Below are positions 55,936 through 64,000 of a DNA stretch of 64,000 nt, piece after piece. Origin of the DNA: Chenopodium formosanum. Its lineage: Eukaryota > Streptophyta > Magnoliopsida > Caryophyllales > Amaranthaceae. The position numbers were made by a program, and so were the translations under genes. Under the pieces are notes generated by a model. The model was not told the DNA's origin. It was given only the letters and a program-made list of their open reading frames with translations, and searched no databases. The number at the start of each line of letters is the position of its first letter. The stretch's first letter is position 1. The stretch covers positions 47,786,003 to 47,850,002 of the forward strand of contig CM044859.1 of the NCBI GenBank assembly GCA_024500155.1. Direction: 5' to 3'.

Positions 55936-56309
55936 TGTATAGGATAGCTCCCGTTGAACTATCGCCCAGCCCCTAGGGTGCGCACTTACTGCCGAGAAAG
56001 CAATTAAAGGAGGGCTCACTAGCTCGGCAGAGTCAGCCCGCAGGGATAACCAGGCTGAATTCTCCACGAAGGAGATGGTACGCCTATAAATAAAGGATAA
56101 AGTTCAACGGAAAGGGGGTAAGACAATCAAGTCATTATACTTTCTACATATTTCTAAGTACACATTCTCTCTCTAAACACTCTCTAACTTAAGCTTCGGA
56201 GGGGGGTTCCTCGAGCCACCCCCGAGGGCAGTTTACGTGTACTCCCTTGTGTAGGTGGTTGACGGGACCCAGTTCACCCAGCAGAACCCTTGGATCCGCA
56301 CCTAGAACA
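55936..56309 (+). repeat. 3' LTR of R
   Basis: TGTATAGGATA ... CCTAGAACA, same length as the 5' LTR, followed by the duplication ATATC. Confidence 0.92.
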
Positions 56310-56314
56310 ATATC

Positions 56315-56822
56315 TATTAAGAGTAGAAAATAACAAAGATTCATGTAAAAATGTAACCTCTGAGAAGAACAAGAGCAATGGCTGTCGCAAATCAAATTTT
56401 AATGCAAACCATCAGATCTGATAAAAAGACAATAATTTTCGCCATGATATATAAATTATTGTGATAGATTATGAGAAACGCAAGAAGAAAGAGGATCTGA
56501 ATTCTAACTCTAGGCCAAGACTCCATGAATCTATGTAAAGAACTCAGATCTAATGAAGGAAAAAGAAGATATTAGTTTTCGAGATGTTCAAATATGAGGA
56601 GTGGGGGTAGGGGTTCCTAATGTTGGGTGGTTTTTTGGAATGCGGTATAGCTATTTGAGTTCACGTGCGGCCACATGTTAGTATTCTCGACACTTTTAAA
56701 GTCTAAAATTACTTTCGACTTTAAAAAGTGTCGAGGAAACACGGACTTCATAATTAGTTGTTGACGCCCTTGCTCTGGCGTCGAGGCTATAGTGTCGAAA
56801 AAACACTCATGTTGTAGTAGTG
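56315..56822 (-). repeat. CACTA right end with subterminal repeats
   Basis: AT-rich to about 56640, then inverted words CTCGACACTTTT, AAAAAGTGTCGAGG, GGCGTCGAGG and AGTGTCGAAAA up to TAGTAGTG. These mirror the left-end word GCGTCGAG with small changes. Confidence 0.75.
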
Positions 56823-57440
56823 GAAGATAACTTCGCTTGAAATCACCTCCTGCTTTTGACAACCTTCCACATCCTAGGGAACGCCGTTGAAGATTACGTC
56901 GCTCGAATCATCTCCTGCTTTTGACAACCTTCCACATCCTAGGGAACGCCGTCAAAGATCACATCTCATGAAGCCATCCTTTGTTTCTTTGACAACCTTC
57001 CACATCCTAGGGAACGTTGTCGAAGATAACTCCTCTTGAAGTCATCTTCAGTTTTTTTTACAACCTTCCACATCCTAGGGAACGTCGTCGAAGATCACTC
57101 CTCTTGATAATATTCCGAAGAAAATTACCGAAGACCAACGCTTGTCGATCCTTAAAGTTCGCTTGAATTTTGCTTGCTGTAATATTTGCTAAAATTTCCC
57201 TGCTGCCAGTACGTCTACGCATTTTGCTGTTTGTGAACCATTATGTGAGTGCCTTTGCTGCTTGTGAACCACTATGTCGGTGCCTTTGCTGTTTGTGAAC
57301 CATTATATCGATGCCTTTGCGATGAGCCAATGTTTAGGAGATTTAAGCTAAGTGAGACGATCTTTTATCAGGTTGATCACCTATAGAGATCGTAATTGAG
57401 CCGATTACTTAATTATGCCAAATCGCTTATAGGGGCTAAC
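56823..57440 (-). repeat. A3 3' tail, right part
   Basis: Four repeat units containing CAACCTTCCACATCCTAGGG occur at 56865-57090, with a period of about 60-75 bp. They are followed by the reverse complement of the conserved A-family segment (GAAGACCAACGCTTGTCGAT matches 3465-3485 reversed). Non-coding. Confidence 0.75.
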
Positions 57441-57494
57441 TAGCGTGCCAAGGAACTCAAAATTACTGCATAATGTCCACATAATCATTTATGA

Positions 57495-57640
57495 GGGCCA
57501 CATGTCCTGTCACCGCACTAGCGCACGTTGGAAAGCATTGTCGCCGCAATTTTGCTTTGTCGCTAGGAGACGAGGACCAGCGCCTTGCAATGAATTCGTC
57601 GTCTGGTGCCGGAGTCGGGTTTTTGAAATAAAACCCCTTT
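57495..57640 (+). promoter_or_regulatory. A3 PMD promoter region
   Basis: A decayed GC cluster (CACTAGCGCACGTT, TTGTCGCCGCA, TTGTCGCTAGGAGACGA, CCAGCGCC and GTCGTCTGGTGCCGGAG) lies at 57505-57615. A weak TATA-like TGAAATAAAACCCC follows at 57623. It is the same arrangement as the antisense promoters of A1 and A2. The 5'UTR exon ends at TCCATGTAAGTTTTC (about 57748). Confidence 0.5.
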
Positions 57641-58221
57641 CTTCTTCATTTGCCATGGCTATTACTGCTGCTATTTGTTTTCGCTCGAAACTTCAATTTG
57701 GTCGTTCTTGCTCGTTTGTCCACCAAATTTGCCTATTTTCCGGATCCATGTAAGTTTTCTCAAACTTAACTCAATTTTTGCTGAATTTAGAGATGTTCTC
57801 GTGCGGTTATTCGAAAAAAAAGGAACCCAATTATGCTTAATTCGCTTTGTTTATCGAATTTTATGCCTTGAAAAAGTTGGATTATGTTTATATATCATGT
57901 TTAGAGCATTTTGAAACTTGTTTTACTTTATTTGCTGAAGAAATGAGCGATTTGCCATTGTTGACCCCCTTGAGTTCGTGAGAACAATGTGGCCTGTTCT
58001 TCGTGTTTTTGCTAGCCATTTTTGTCAAAATTTGTCATAATATTTATCATAATATTGCAAGAAGTTGTTTGACTGCTGAAATTTGCTATCTATGCTTGGA
58101 TTGAAATTGTACTCTGTTTTAGTACTACACGTACTCTGTTTTTGTGAACATAGTATCATGCGGCTAGACGAACCTTAGATACTATAGAATTTTAATTTTC
58201 TGGTATTTTGCATAATATAGC

Positions 58222-59275
58222 ATGGCTAGACAACGAGGCTCGAGTTCTCGTTCTCGTTCTAGGGAGACTCGTCGATAGGACGATCTCGTAGGCACCTCTT
58301 CTTCTCTAGGGAGGTTTCCAGAGTGGGACGAGCACACTCTGTACTTCGCACTAGAGTTTCATATTTCAAAGCGCGTTTGTTGAGGGATTCTCAGCGTGAG
58401 GGTTCGCAGCCATGGTTTCGGAAACACGATCACCGGCTCTTTGTACGATACTTACTTTCGCGACCACGTATTATGTGGCTTGACCCCTTTGCTGCGAGCC
58501 AATCAGGCTATGTACTCTTTCGGACAGAGCCACTACGTAGTTTGAGCTTTAGTGGAGTTCTTTTGGGACACCGCCAACACCTTTCACTTTTTTTAGGGTA
58601 AGATGACCGTTAATCCCACTAAATTCAGTCTCATTACGGGATTAGAGTTCACTTCGGTCTCGCTTCCTTTCGATAGCGAGATCAAAGTCTTTTCTCTAGA
58701 GGTGCTGGAGCTGTTGGGCGTTATCACTATTCAGGCTCGTGCTGAGGCTGATCCGACACATCTTAGCACTAGATGCATTCACCAGAGTACGCTTGCAGCG
58801 GCATTTCATGATCCTGTGACCACCCTAGAGTAGCGGGTGCGCATTTTTGCTCTTTTCCTGTTGTCAGGGATCTTTTCTCCTTACAGAGGTAGTAGAGTGC
58901 TACTCTACTACCTGCCTGCTATTCGTGACCTTGCTTCAGTCAGGTCGTATGATTGGGCCAACTTGGTTTATGCGGACTTCCTTGTCGGACTGTGACTTTT
59001 TAGTCGTCATAGCTTCTTTGAGGGAGATATCACACTTTCTAGTTTTTGGAGAGACGTAGAGGTACGCTTTATTCCTTCTAAAGTTAGCTCTAGACCTATT
59101 TTAGCATCTGTTGACATTTCTTTATTTTCGTAGATCTGGTTTTACGAGTACTTTCCACCTCTTGCGCCGGCGTGACCTTCACCTCGCGAGCTCCCTGTTG
59201 CCACCAGTTGGAAAGGTCGTCATAGTGCAGATGTCACTTCCAGGTGCATTCGAGAGTTGATTGATGAACGTCATT
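58222..59275 (+). pseudogene. PMD gene of A3 (antisense to the element)
   Basis: ATG at 58222 directly after an AG acceptor (ATATAG-C-ATG), as in A1. It encodes MARQRGSSSRSRSR, and a TAG follows 18 codons in. The PMD core is recognisable in two frames: GVLLGHRQHLSLF (frame-shifted FFWDTTNTFHF) and MTVNPTKFSLITGLEFTS (58603 on), then RGCIHQSTLAAAF-like IHQSTLAAAFHDPVTT. Exon 1 ends at VE before GTACGC near 59061. Exon 2 starts IWFYEYFPPLAPA at about 59133. Later exons are not found before unrelated sequence begins. Confidence 0.78.
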
Positions 59276-59676
59276 TATGACGCTCAAAAGAATAAGATTT
59301 AGGTCCTTTTTCTATATTTTCTTTCTTTATTTTCATATAATTTTCTTAGTTTTCCTTGGTTTTCCATTTTAATAACTCATTTTGGGTTTTGATTAGTTAT
59401 TATTAGTTTTTCATGATTTTAGTCTTTAATTTATAGTTTTAGTTTAATTTCTTTTATTTTCTATTTTACTTTATTTAATTCTATTTTATTTTATTTTGTC
59501 TTGATTTACCCTCTCGGGTTTGCGTGTATGTAGGTGTGGTTTGGATCGAGAAATGTGTAAGTTTATATTTAAAGTAATGTTTGAAGCTTCGGGTCCCAAA
59601 CAAGCAACTTCCCCGGTCCCAACCAACACAACAGCCGCACCACCTAGCAACCAACAAACAGAGCAGCCGCACTTAT
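59276..59676. other. Unassigned T-rich segment
   Basis: Very T-rich to about 59510, then CTCTCGGGTTTGCGTG and a stretch rich in CAACACAACAGCCGC-like words. It could be A3 intron, another element's leader or part of D. No gene seen. Confidence 0.4.
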
Positions 59677-60880
59677 TGTAAATATAGAAGAAATCTATAG
59701 TAATAGCATAAAGAAATAACAAGTAAGACCGAAAAATTGATCTCACAAAACAAAGGAACAAATGGTGTGTCGTGATACAAATTACTAACTTGAAAACGAA
59801 ATTCCGGCGCAACCACGGTGCTCAATTGTATTCGCCGGCATGTTCCCTAAGGTTAACACACCTCTTCCACACAAAAGCACTTTTGGGTGGAAGGTTGGAG
59901 TCAAGTATCTTATGCCCAAAGAGAGATGTATTTAAGCTATTGTGTTTGAATGTATTTTCAAGTGTATGAAATCAGAAAATTATTCTCTAATTTATAATAG
60001 AGATTGAGGTAGATGAAAAGATCATAGAGAGAATATTCTTGAACAAGAAGAATGAAATCAGAATTTTTATGGTGGTTAAAAAACCATAATAAACCTCTTA
60101 AATGGGGGGTTACAAGAAATAAAACTAGAAGAGAAATCCAAGGAATCCAAGGAATCCGTTGGAGTTCAACGGACAAACACGCGCCCGATCGGGCCGACAT
60201 TCTTTTTTTCCAGACGTCTTCTCGCGCCCGATCGAGCGGGGCTCGCCCGGTCGGGAGCCCGATCGGGCAGAGCTTGCCCGATCGGGCGGTGGAACTTCAG
60301 AATTTTACGACTCTTCTCGCGCCCGATTGGGCGGATGTTGGGCCTGTATTATCACACGACCCATTACATCTAGAGCATTAATCCATGGCCAATAAGTCAG
60401 CAAGAATATTCAAAGCGGCTTGATTGAAATAAACAAGGAAAACAACATCAAGCATATCAATCGAGGAAATACTTGCCAAAGATACACCTACAGAGCAGGA
60501 AACAAGATAAATTAAGAGGATCTTATGCATTTCAAAGATATTCTGAATATATTTGTAAACCCTAGAGATCCCTTGATATAAATAAGAAGAATTAGACATT
60601 TGAACGATCATGTACACACACATACACTTAAATATAATAAAATTATTCTACTTTTATCTACGGAGCGGCATCCCTACTGAAGAAGAAGGCTTGTCCTTAC
60701 TCAGTATTGTGTCTCTGAACTCACCTTCTTTATATCATTGAATATTTATTGCTCACTTGTTGCTTATTTATTGCTCTATTAATTGTTCTTAGTTAATTTA
60801 TATGCTTTTGGTAGTATGATTGTTATTACCCCTCAAACCTAGAAGATTCTCGTATGTCCTTATTGAGATTTGCCTAAACA
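59677..60880 (+). repeat. 5' LTR of element D (left edge uncertain)
   Basis: The right edge is fixed by TGCCTAAACA directly before the primer site. The left edge is a guess at TGTAAATATAG (59677) since no second LTR is available. The LTR contains a TATA box GATATAAATAAG (60577) and, at 60180-60336, GC palindromes GCCCGATCGGGC (several), GCCCGGTCGGGAGC and GCCCGATTGGGCGG. Confidence 0.6.
60180..60590 (+). promoter_or_regulatory. D LTR promoter: GCCCGATCGGGC cluster and TATA box
   Basis: GCGCCCGATCGGGCC, GCGCCCGATCGAGCGGGG, GAGCCCGATCGGGCAGAG, TGCCCGATCGGGCGG and GCGCCCGATTGGGCGG lie in 160 bp. TATAAATA follows about 240 bp downstream at 60577. The perfect 12-bp palindrome has an even centre, unlike those of A and B. 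Confidence 0.6.
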
Positions 60881-60883
60881 ATT

Positions 60884-60952
60884 TGGCGCCCACCGTGGGC
60901 TAATAATCAATTAACCTACCAATTCGCCAAAAAAAAAAACAAGACAAACACC
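60884..60952 (+). other. Primer binding site and leader of D
   Basis: TGGCGCCCACCGTGGGC at 60884-60900 follows the LTR end after three bases. The tRNA is not assigned. Confidence 0.8.
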
Positions 60953-61845
60953 ATGACTGGGAAACCAGTACCTTTTACCATTGCCGAAATTAATGAAGGA
61001 ATGAACGCATTCCGCCAAACTTTAGACCAGCAGAAAAGACAAATTGAAACGCTGCTGGCTCAAAAGATCCAAACTGAAGCCAAACTCACCAGCCTTACCA
61101 AACAAAATGAAGCCCTTCGTAGCCAAATACAATCAGTTGCATCCTAAACCATTAACACACTAGTAAGAACACCGAAGGCATAGCTATGCGGCTTGAGTTG
61201 TCCGGAACCTTTCACACCCCTAACGGGGAAAAAGGATCTAACAACAGGGATGATACCCTGGATCTAGACTCTTTGGATGCATGAACCCCCAAGAAGGACA
61301 ATCAGGAAAGAGCCGAAGAGGGAAAAGTAGAAAAGATGGTCAAGGAATACCTCAAGACAATCGAGGCCAAAATAGCCAAAATTCCTGGAATGCCGAAACC
61401 CATGGAAGAGGAAGCAGCAGATGGCTATATAGAATCCCCATTCTCATAAGAGATCTCCATGGTAGAAGTCCCAAAGAGGTTCAACACGCCCAATATGACT
61501 ATGTACGATGGAACAACAGACCCTGACGAGCACATGTCCCTCTACAAACAGAAGATGATGACAAGCTCAATCCCTAGAGACATCAGAGAGGTTATCATGT
61601 GCAAAGGCTTTGGAGCCACATTATCTGGTCCAGCTCTAACCTGGTTCATTAATTTAGATAATGGGACTATTCGATCTTTTACAGGAATGGTGAACCTATT
61701 CAAGGTCCAATTTGCCAGCAGTAGGAAAATCGAAAAACAATCTTCAGATCTGTACTGCGTTGTGCAGAAACATGGTGAATCCTTGAGAGATTATCTCAAC
61801 AGGTTCAACAGGGAGAAGATTGAAATACATAAATGTGATGCTCCT
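60953..61845 (+). pseudogene. D gag, cut by element C
   Basis: Start MTGKPVPFTIAEINEGMN at 60953 with a coiled coil (RQTLDQQKRQIETLLAQK) and a stop after 64 codons. The capsid-type domain lies at 61459-61845: VPKRFNTPNMTMYDGTTDP, MCKGFGATLSGPALTWFIN, FKVQFASSRKIEKQSSDLY and ESLRDYLNRFNREK. This is a textbook Tat-clade gag. It ends at HKCDAP where the reversed LTR of C begins; the rest of D is not in the window. Confidence 0.85.
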
Positions 61846-63531
61846 TGTAGGCGTCGCTCGAAGTGCGCCTACGTTGAAGCATGTGGTGAATATGCTTGGC
61901 ACTCATAGGAAGCGGGAATTGACATAATACGATTAGGGACAAATAAAGTAGGGAGCCGCCAACAAGTTTTTAAGGAACTTGTAAACCGTTCACGGATCAT
62001 AAAAAAGCAACCACGATAAGGGACAACAATAGGCAACAACGATTGACCCGTGAAGGTTACACCCCATTCATAATCCATGAGATTATTAACTCCATATGGT
62101 TCGGAACCACGAAAGGAGGATCGGGGATGATGGTACGAAGTGAGTCATGGAGTCACATTCGCCCGTATTGGCCTCTACTCGATTCTTATATTGAAAAACA
62201 TTCCTGTGATCTCAAAGGCATACAAACAATAATTCAATTTGCTCCAAACTATTATTTAACTAATTTGGTTTAACATTAATGCACACATAGTTCTAAAATA
62301 TTGGTGATCACTTCAATTAATAATAAGATTAAAAGGATCCTAAACCGGTTGTCCAAATTATCTAATTAGACGTGACTTTCAATTACATATTCCCTTTAAA
62401 CATGCAATATGGTGATCATAATAATTATAGAACAACATTAATATTAAAACCAATTTAATCACAATTCCAACAACATAATATCGTTAGAAAAATAATAAAA
62501 ACAAAAGGAGCATGATCCTTACTTTGATTCTGTTTGTTTGCAACTACAAAATAATAAACGAGTTAGTAACTTCAAGGAAATAAATAAAAAATAATTAAAT
62601 TAAATTAAATAAAATAAAGTTGATTTTGGGGCCAAACCCTCAAACAATTCTACCTTTCACGCCTTGGCTTAAGGACAGAACCTCGAGTAAAATATGGACT
62701 CCTTTGAGTGCTTGAAGAAGGAATTTTGAAGTGAAAAGGGTAGGCTAGTGTTTAGGCTAAAGCATAGAAGAGAGAAAATAAAATCAGAGAATTACTCGGT
62801 GCCCCCTACATCAGAAATGAGGGGGTATTTATAGGGAAAATGTGCTGAGGGAGCACACAGAACCCTAAAATGATAAAAACCCTAAAAAAGTATCCTGTGA
62901 CACGGTCAAACTGTATCGTGACACGGGAAGACCCACCGTCAGACGATACACTTTCCCGTGACATGGTACACTTTTGGCGTGACGCGGGAAATTTTCAGAA
63001 AACGGGATAGGAAACGCGTCAAGGGTTTAAGCGGAAAAGACACGGAATGTCCCGTGTCACGGAAAATCCCACCGTCAGACGGGAAGGATTCCCGTGACAC
63101 GGTAGGTACCTGCCGTGGCGCGGGAAATTCCAGCCCGTTTTTCCGTCTAAATACATTTTTAACCCTAATTTCCTTCGGCATTTTAAGTGTCGATTGATAA
63201 TTTCGGGCCTTTTCTGACTTTTTATCATTCGGGCTAAAATAAGAAAATAATTAAATAAAAATAAATAAAGGGTTTGGGCCAAAAATAATTAATAAAACAA
63301 TAAAATAAAAAAGCTTTGGGCTAGAATTAATTAATAAGTTTAGGATGAAATTAAAACTATGCTTTTACCAAACATCAAGACTAATCCATGGACTGTTCAA
63401 AAATATGAATTTAATAAAATATGATTTTTTTAAGCACTCTCGGGATTAAATACTAAACCCGACCAATAATGGCGGTGAAAGGTTGTTCATCATCGGATTT
63501 GGTTTTGGGGAGACATTTTTAGGTTTCTATA
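61846..63531 (-). repeat. 3' LTR of C, 1686 bp
   Basis: The left edge TGTAGGCGTC mirrors the B LTR end GACGCCTACA. The right edge reads TTTCTATA, where TGTCTACA is expected, so the terminal TG has mutated. The TATA box (minus strand CCTATAAATACCCCC) lies at about 62833-62824. Confidence 0.85.
62824..63125 (-). promoter_or_regulatory. C LTR promoter: TATA plus CCGTGxCACGG array
   Basis: TATAAATA at 62833-62826 (minus) with upstream words GTGACACGG, CCGTCAGACGATAC, CGTGACATGG, CCGTGTCACGG, CCGTCAGACGGGAAGG and CGTGACACGG across 62890-63125. Same word as B at the same LTR position. Confidence 0.7.
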
Positions 63532-63545
63532 GAAGCCCCCACTTT
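63532..63545 (-). other. Polypurine tract of C
   Basis: GAAGCCCCCACTTT, reverse of AAAGTGGGGGCTTC. Confidence 0.85.
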
Positions 63546-63739
63546 GATTGAGTTTGTAGAAACGTCAGTTTCGAAAACGATAGTCAAAGTAGCTGATAGG
63601 GACGGAGAATGATTTAAGACGTTATGCGATCCTAAATCACTCTGTATACGCCGATACCTGCAGAAAAATGTTAACTCCACAGATAAAAGAGTAAAAGGAT
63701 AGAATACGTATCTGGCACCAGTGTATTGGTGACAAACGA

Positions 63740-64000
63740 ATTTGGCAGTTTCTTAAACTTGAAGGAATCCACCAAGTGACATTTGTTGAAACGCTTTCCA
63801 TGCTTGAAGAAAGCCGACTGAAGAGTTTGGTACCTTTCTAAGCCCGAAGAAAGCTACCGGATAATACTTTCCATGCCCGAGGAAAGTTGACGAACGAATT
63901 TGGTGTCATTCTATGCTTGAATAAATCCACCGATAATGCCTTCCATGCTTGAGGAAAGCCGACAAAGGAATTTGGCGGTTTTCTATACTTGAAGAAAAAT
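63740..64000 (-). repeat. 66-bp-type tandem repeats in the C 3' tail
   Basis: Units with CTTTCCATGCTTGAAGAAAG and GTTTTCTATACTTGAAG, reverse of the B repeats at 20335-20740, reach the window end. Confidence 0.8.

Larger units (their letters stand above)
43849..56309 (+). mobile_element. Element R: complete but decayed Tat/Retand-like LTR retrotransposon, 12.46 kb
   Basis: Two 374-bp LTRs (43849-44222 and 55936-56309) flank it, with target duplication ATATC at 43844-43848 and 56310-56314. By my count the LTRs differ at about 26 positions (about 93% identity). Contents: primer site, gag, PR, RT, RNase H, second RNase H, integrase, then a three-exon antisense gene, 51-bp tandem repeats and polypurine tract. 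Multiple stops in gag, pol and the antisense gene show it is inactive. Short LTRs with a long antisense-bearing 3' part fit the Tat/Retand type. Confidence 0.93.
38917..56822. mobile_element. CACTA (En/Spm) transposon with nested retroelements, 17.9 kb
   Basis: The left end starts CACTAATACAAAAAGCGTG and the right end reads TAGTAGTG, i.e. CACTACTACAACATGAGTG on the other strand. The ends share CACTA.TACAA and GTGTTTTTT. The 3-bp duplication GAA lies at 38914-38916 and 56823-56825. Removing the nested element R leaves about 5.4 kb, including a 5'-truncated LINE. No CACTA transposase or TNP-A-like gene is recognised, so it is likely a non-autonomous derivative. Confidence 0.88.
37159..59300 (-). 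mobile_element. Element A3: minus-strand A-family retrotransposon, split by a CACTA element
   Basis: From left to right (element 3' to 5'): 3' LTR 37159-38526, polypurine tract (reverse) 38527-38540, 3' tail 38541-38916 and 56823-57140, promoter, and PMD gene on the + strand 58222-59275. Further internal parts and the 5' LTR are not found; sequence past about 59300 is unrelated. The tail reads through the CACTA insertion if one GAA copy is removed. The right boundary is approximate. Confidence 0.75.
61846..64000 (-). mobile_element. Element C: minus-strand relative of B, 3' part
   Basis: LTR 61846-63531, polypurine tract (reverse) 63532-63545 and a 3' tail with 66-bp-type repeats, continuing past the window end. 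It inserted into the D gag gene. All parts match B in reverse (B 3' LTR and 20335-20973). Confidence 0.85.

Noticed and set aside
59486..59812. 108-codon minus-strand frame with Cys-rich part
   Set aside because: No similarity recognised, lies in unassigned or LTR sequence, no splice or start support.
1..64000. Search for tRNA or rRNA genes and for endogenous pararetrovirus genes
   Set aside because: No cloverleaf-like A/B-box pairs or rRNA cores noticed; all RT regions are followed by integrase in Ty3/gypsy order, which pararetroviruses lack.

Overview
The window looks like repeat-rich nuclear DNA of a flowering plant, probably a eudicot. That rests on Tat-type Ty3/gypsy retrotransposons with an extra RNase H, CACTA and hAT transposons, genes of the plant mobile domain (PMD) family, and coding regions with GT-AG introns. 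I see no ordinary single-copy host gene, no rRNA or tRNA gene, no CRISPR array and nothing bacterial. Nearly every base belongs to transposons nested inside one another, and almost all coding regions carry stops or frameshifts.

Layout. 1-5964 is the 3' part of a Tat-like element (A1, + strand) inserted in the protease region of a second copy (A2, 5965-33843). A2 is split in its integrase by element B (10296-25171; target duplication AAGCT). B is a deletion derivative without RT, RNase H and integrase. It hosts a solo LTR (16259-17585, duplication AAAAT) and a hAT derivative (21471-24023, duplication GTTTTATT). After A2's 3' LTR comes a truncated LTR of the same family in inverted orientation (33902-35892), pyrimidine-rich repeats (35893-37158), and then a minus-strand element A3 (37159 to about 59300). 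A3 is interrupted by a CACTA transposon (38917-56822, duplication GAA). The CACTA carries a 5'-truncated LINE (39813-40436) and a complete but decayed Tat/Retand-like element R (43849-56309, duplication ATATC, 374-bp LTRs). The right end holds element D (about 59680-61845), cut in its gag gene by element C, a B relative on the minus strand (61846 to the window end).

How the parts work together. In A1, A2, A3, B and R a protein gene lies between pol and the 3' LTR in antisense orientation to the element, with its own introns. A1, A2, A3 and B carry PMD genes, A2 also carries a second DUF7745-like gene, and R carries a gene resembling the 'putative gypsy-type transposon' family. Introns in antisense genes are not removed from the element's genomic RNA, so they survive transposition.

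The most unusual signal is regulatory. Short GC-rich palindromes, usually with an odd centre base, are clustered upstream of the LTR TATA boxes and also upstream of the TATA boxes of the antisense genes. The word differs between elements (A1 TAGCGCCTGGCGCTA; A2 TGTCGCCTGGCGACA; B and C CCGTGTCACGG; D GCCCGATCGGGC) but is shared among promoters within one element. A second candidate is the inverted LTR pair at 31974-35892, which could be transcribed into a long hairpin RNA.
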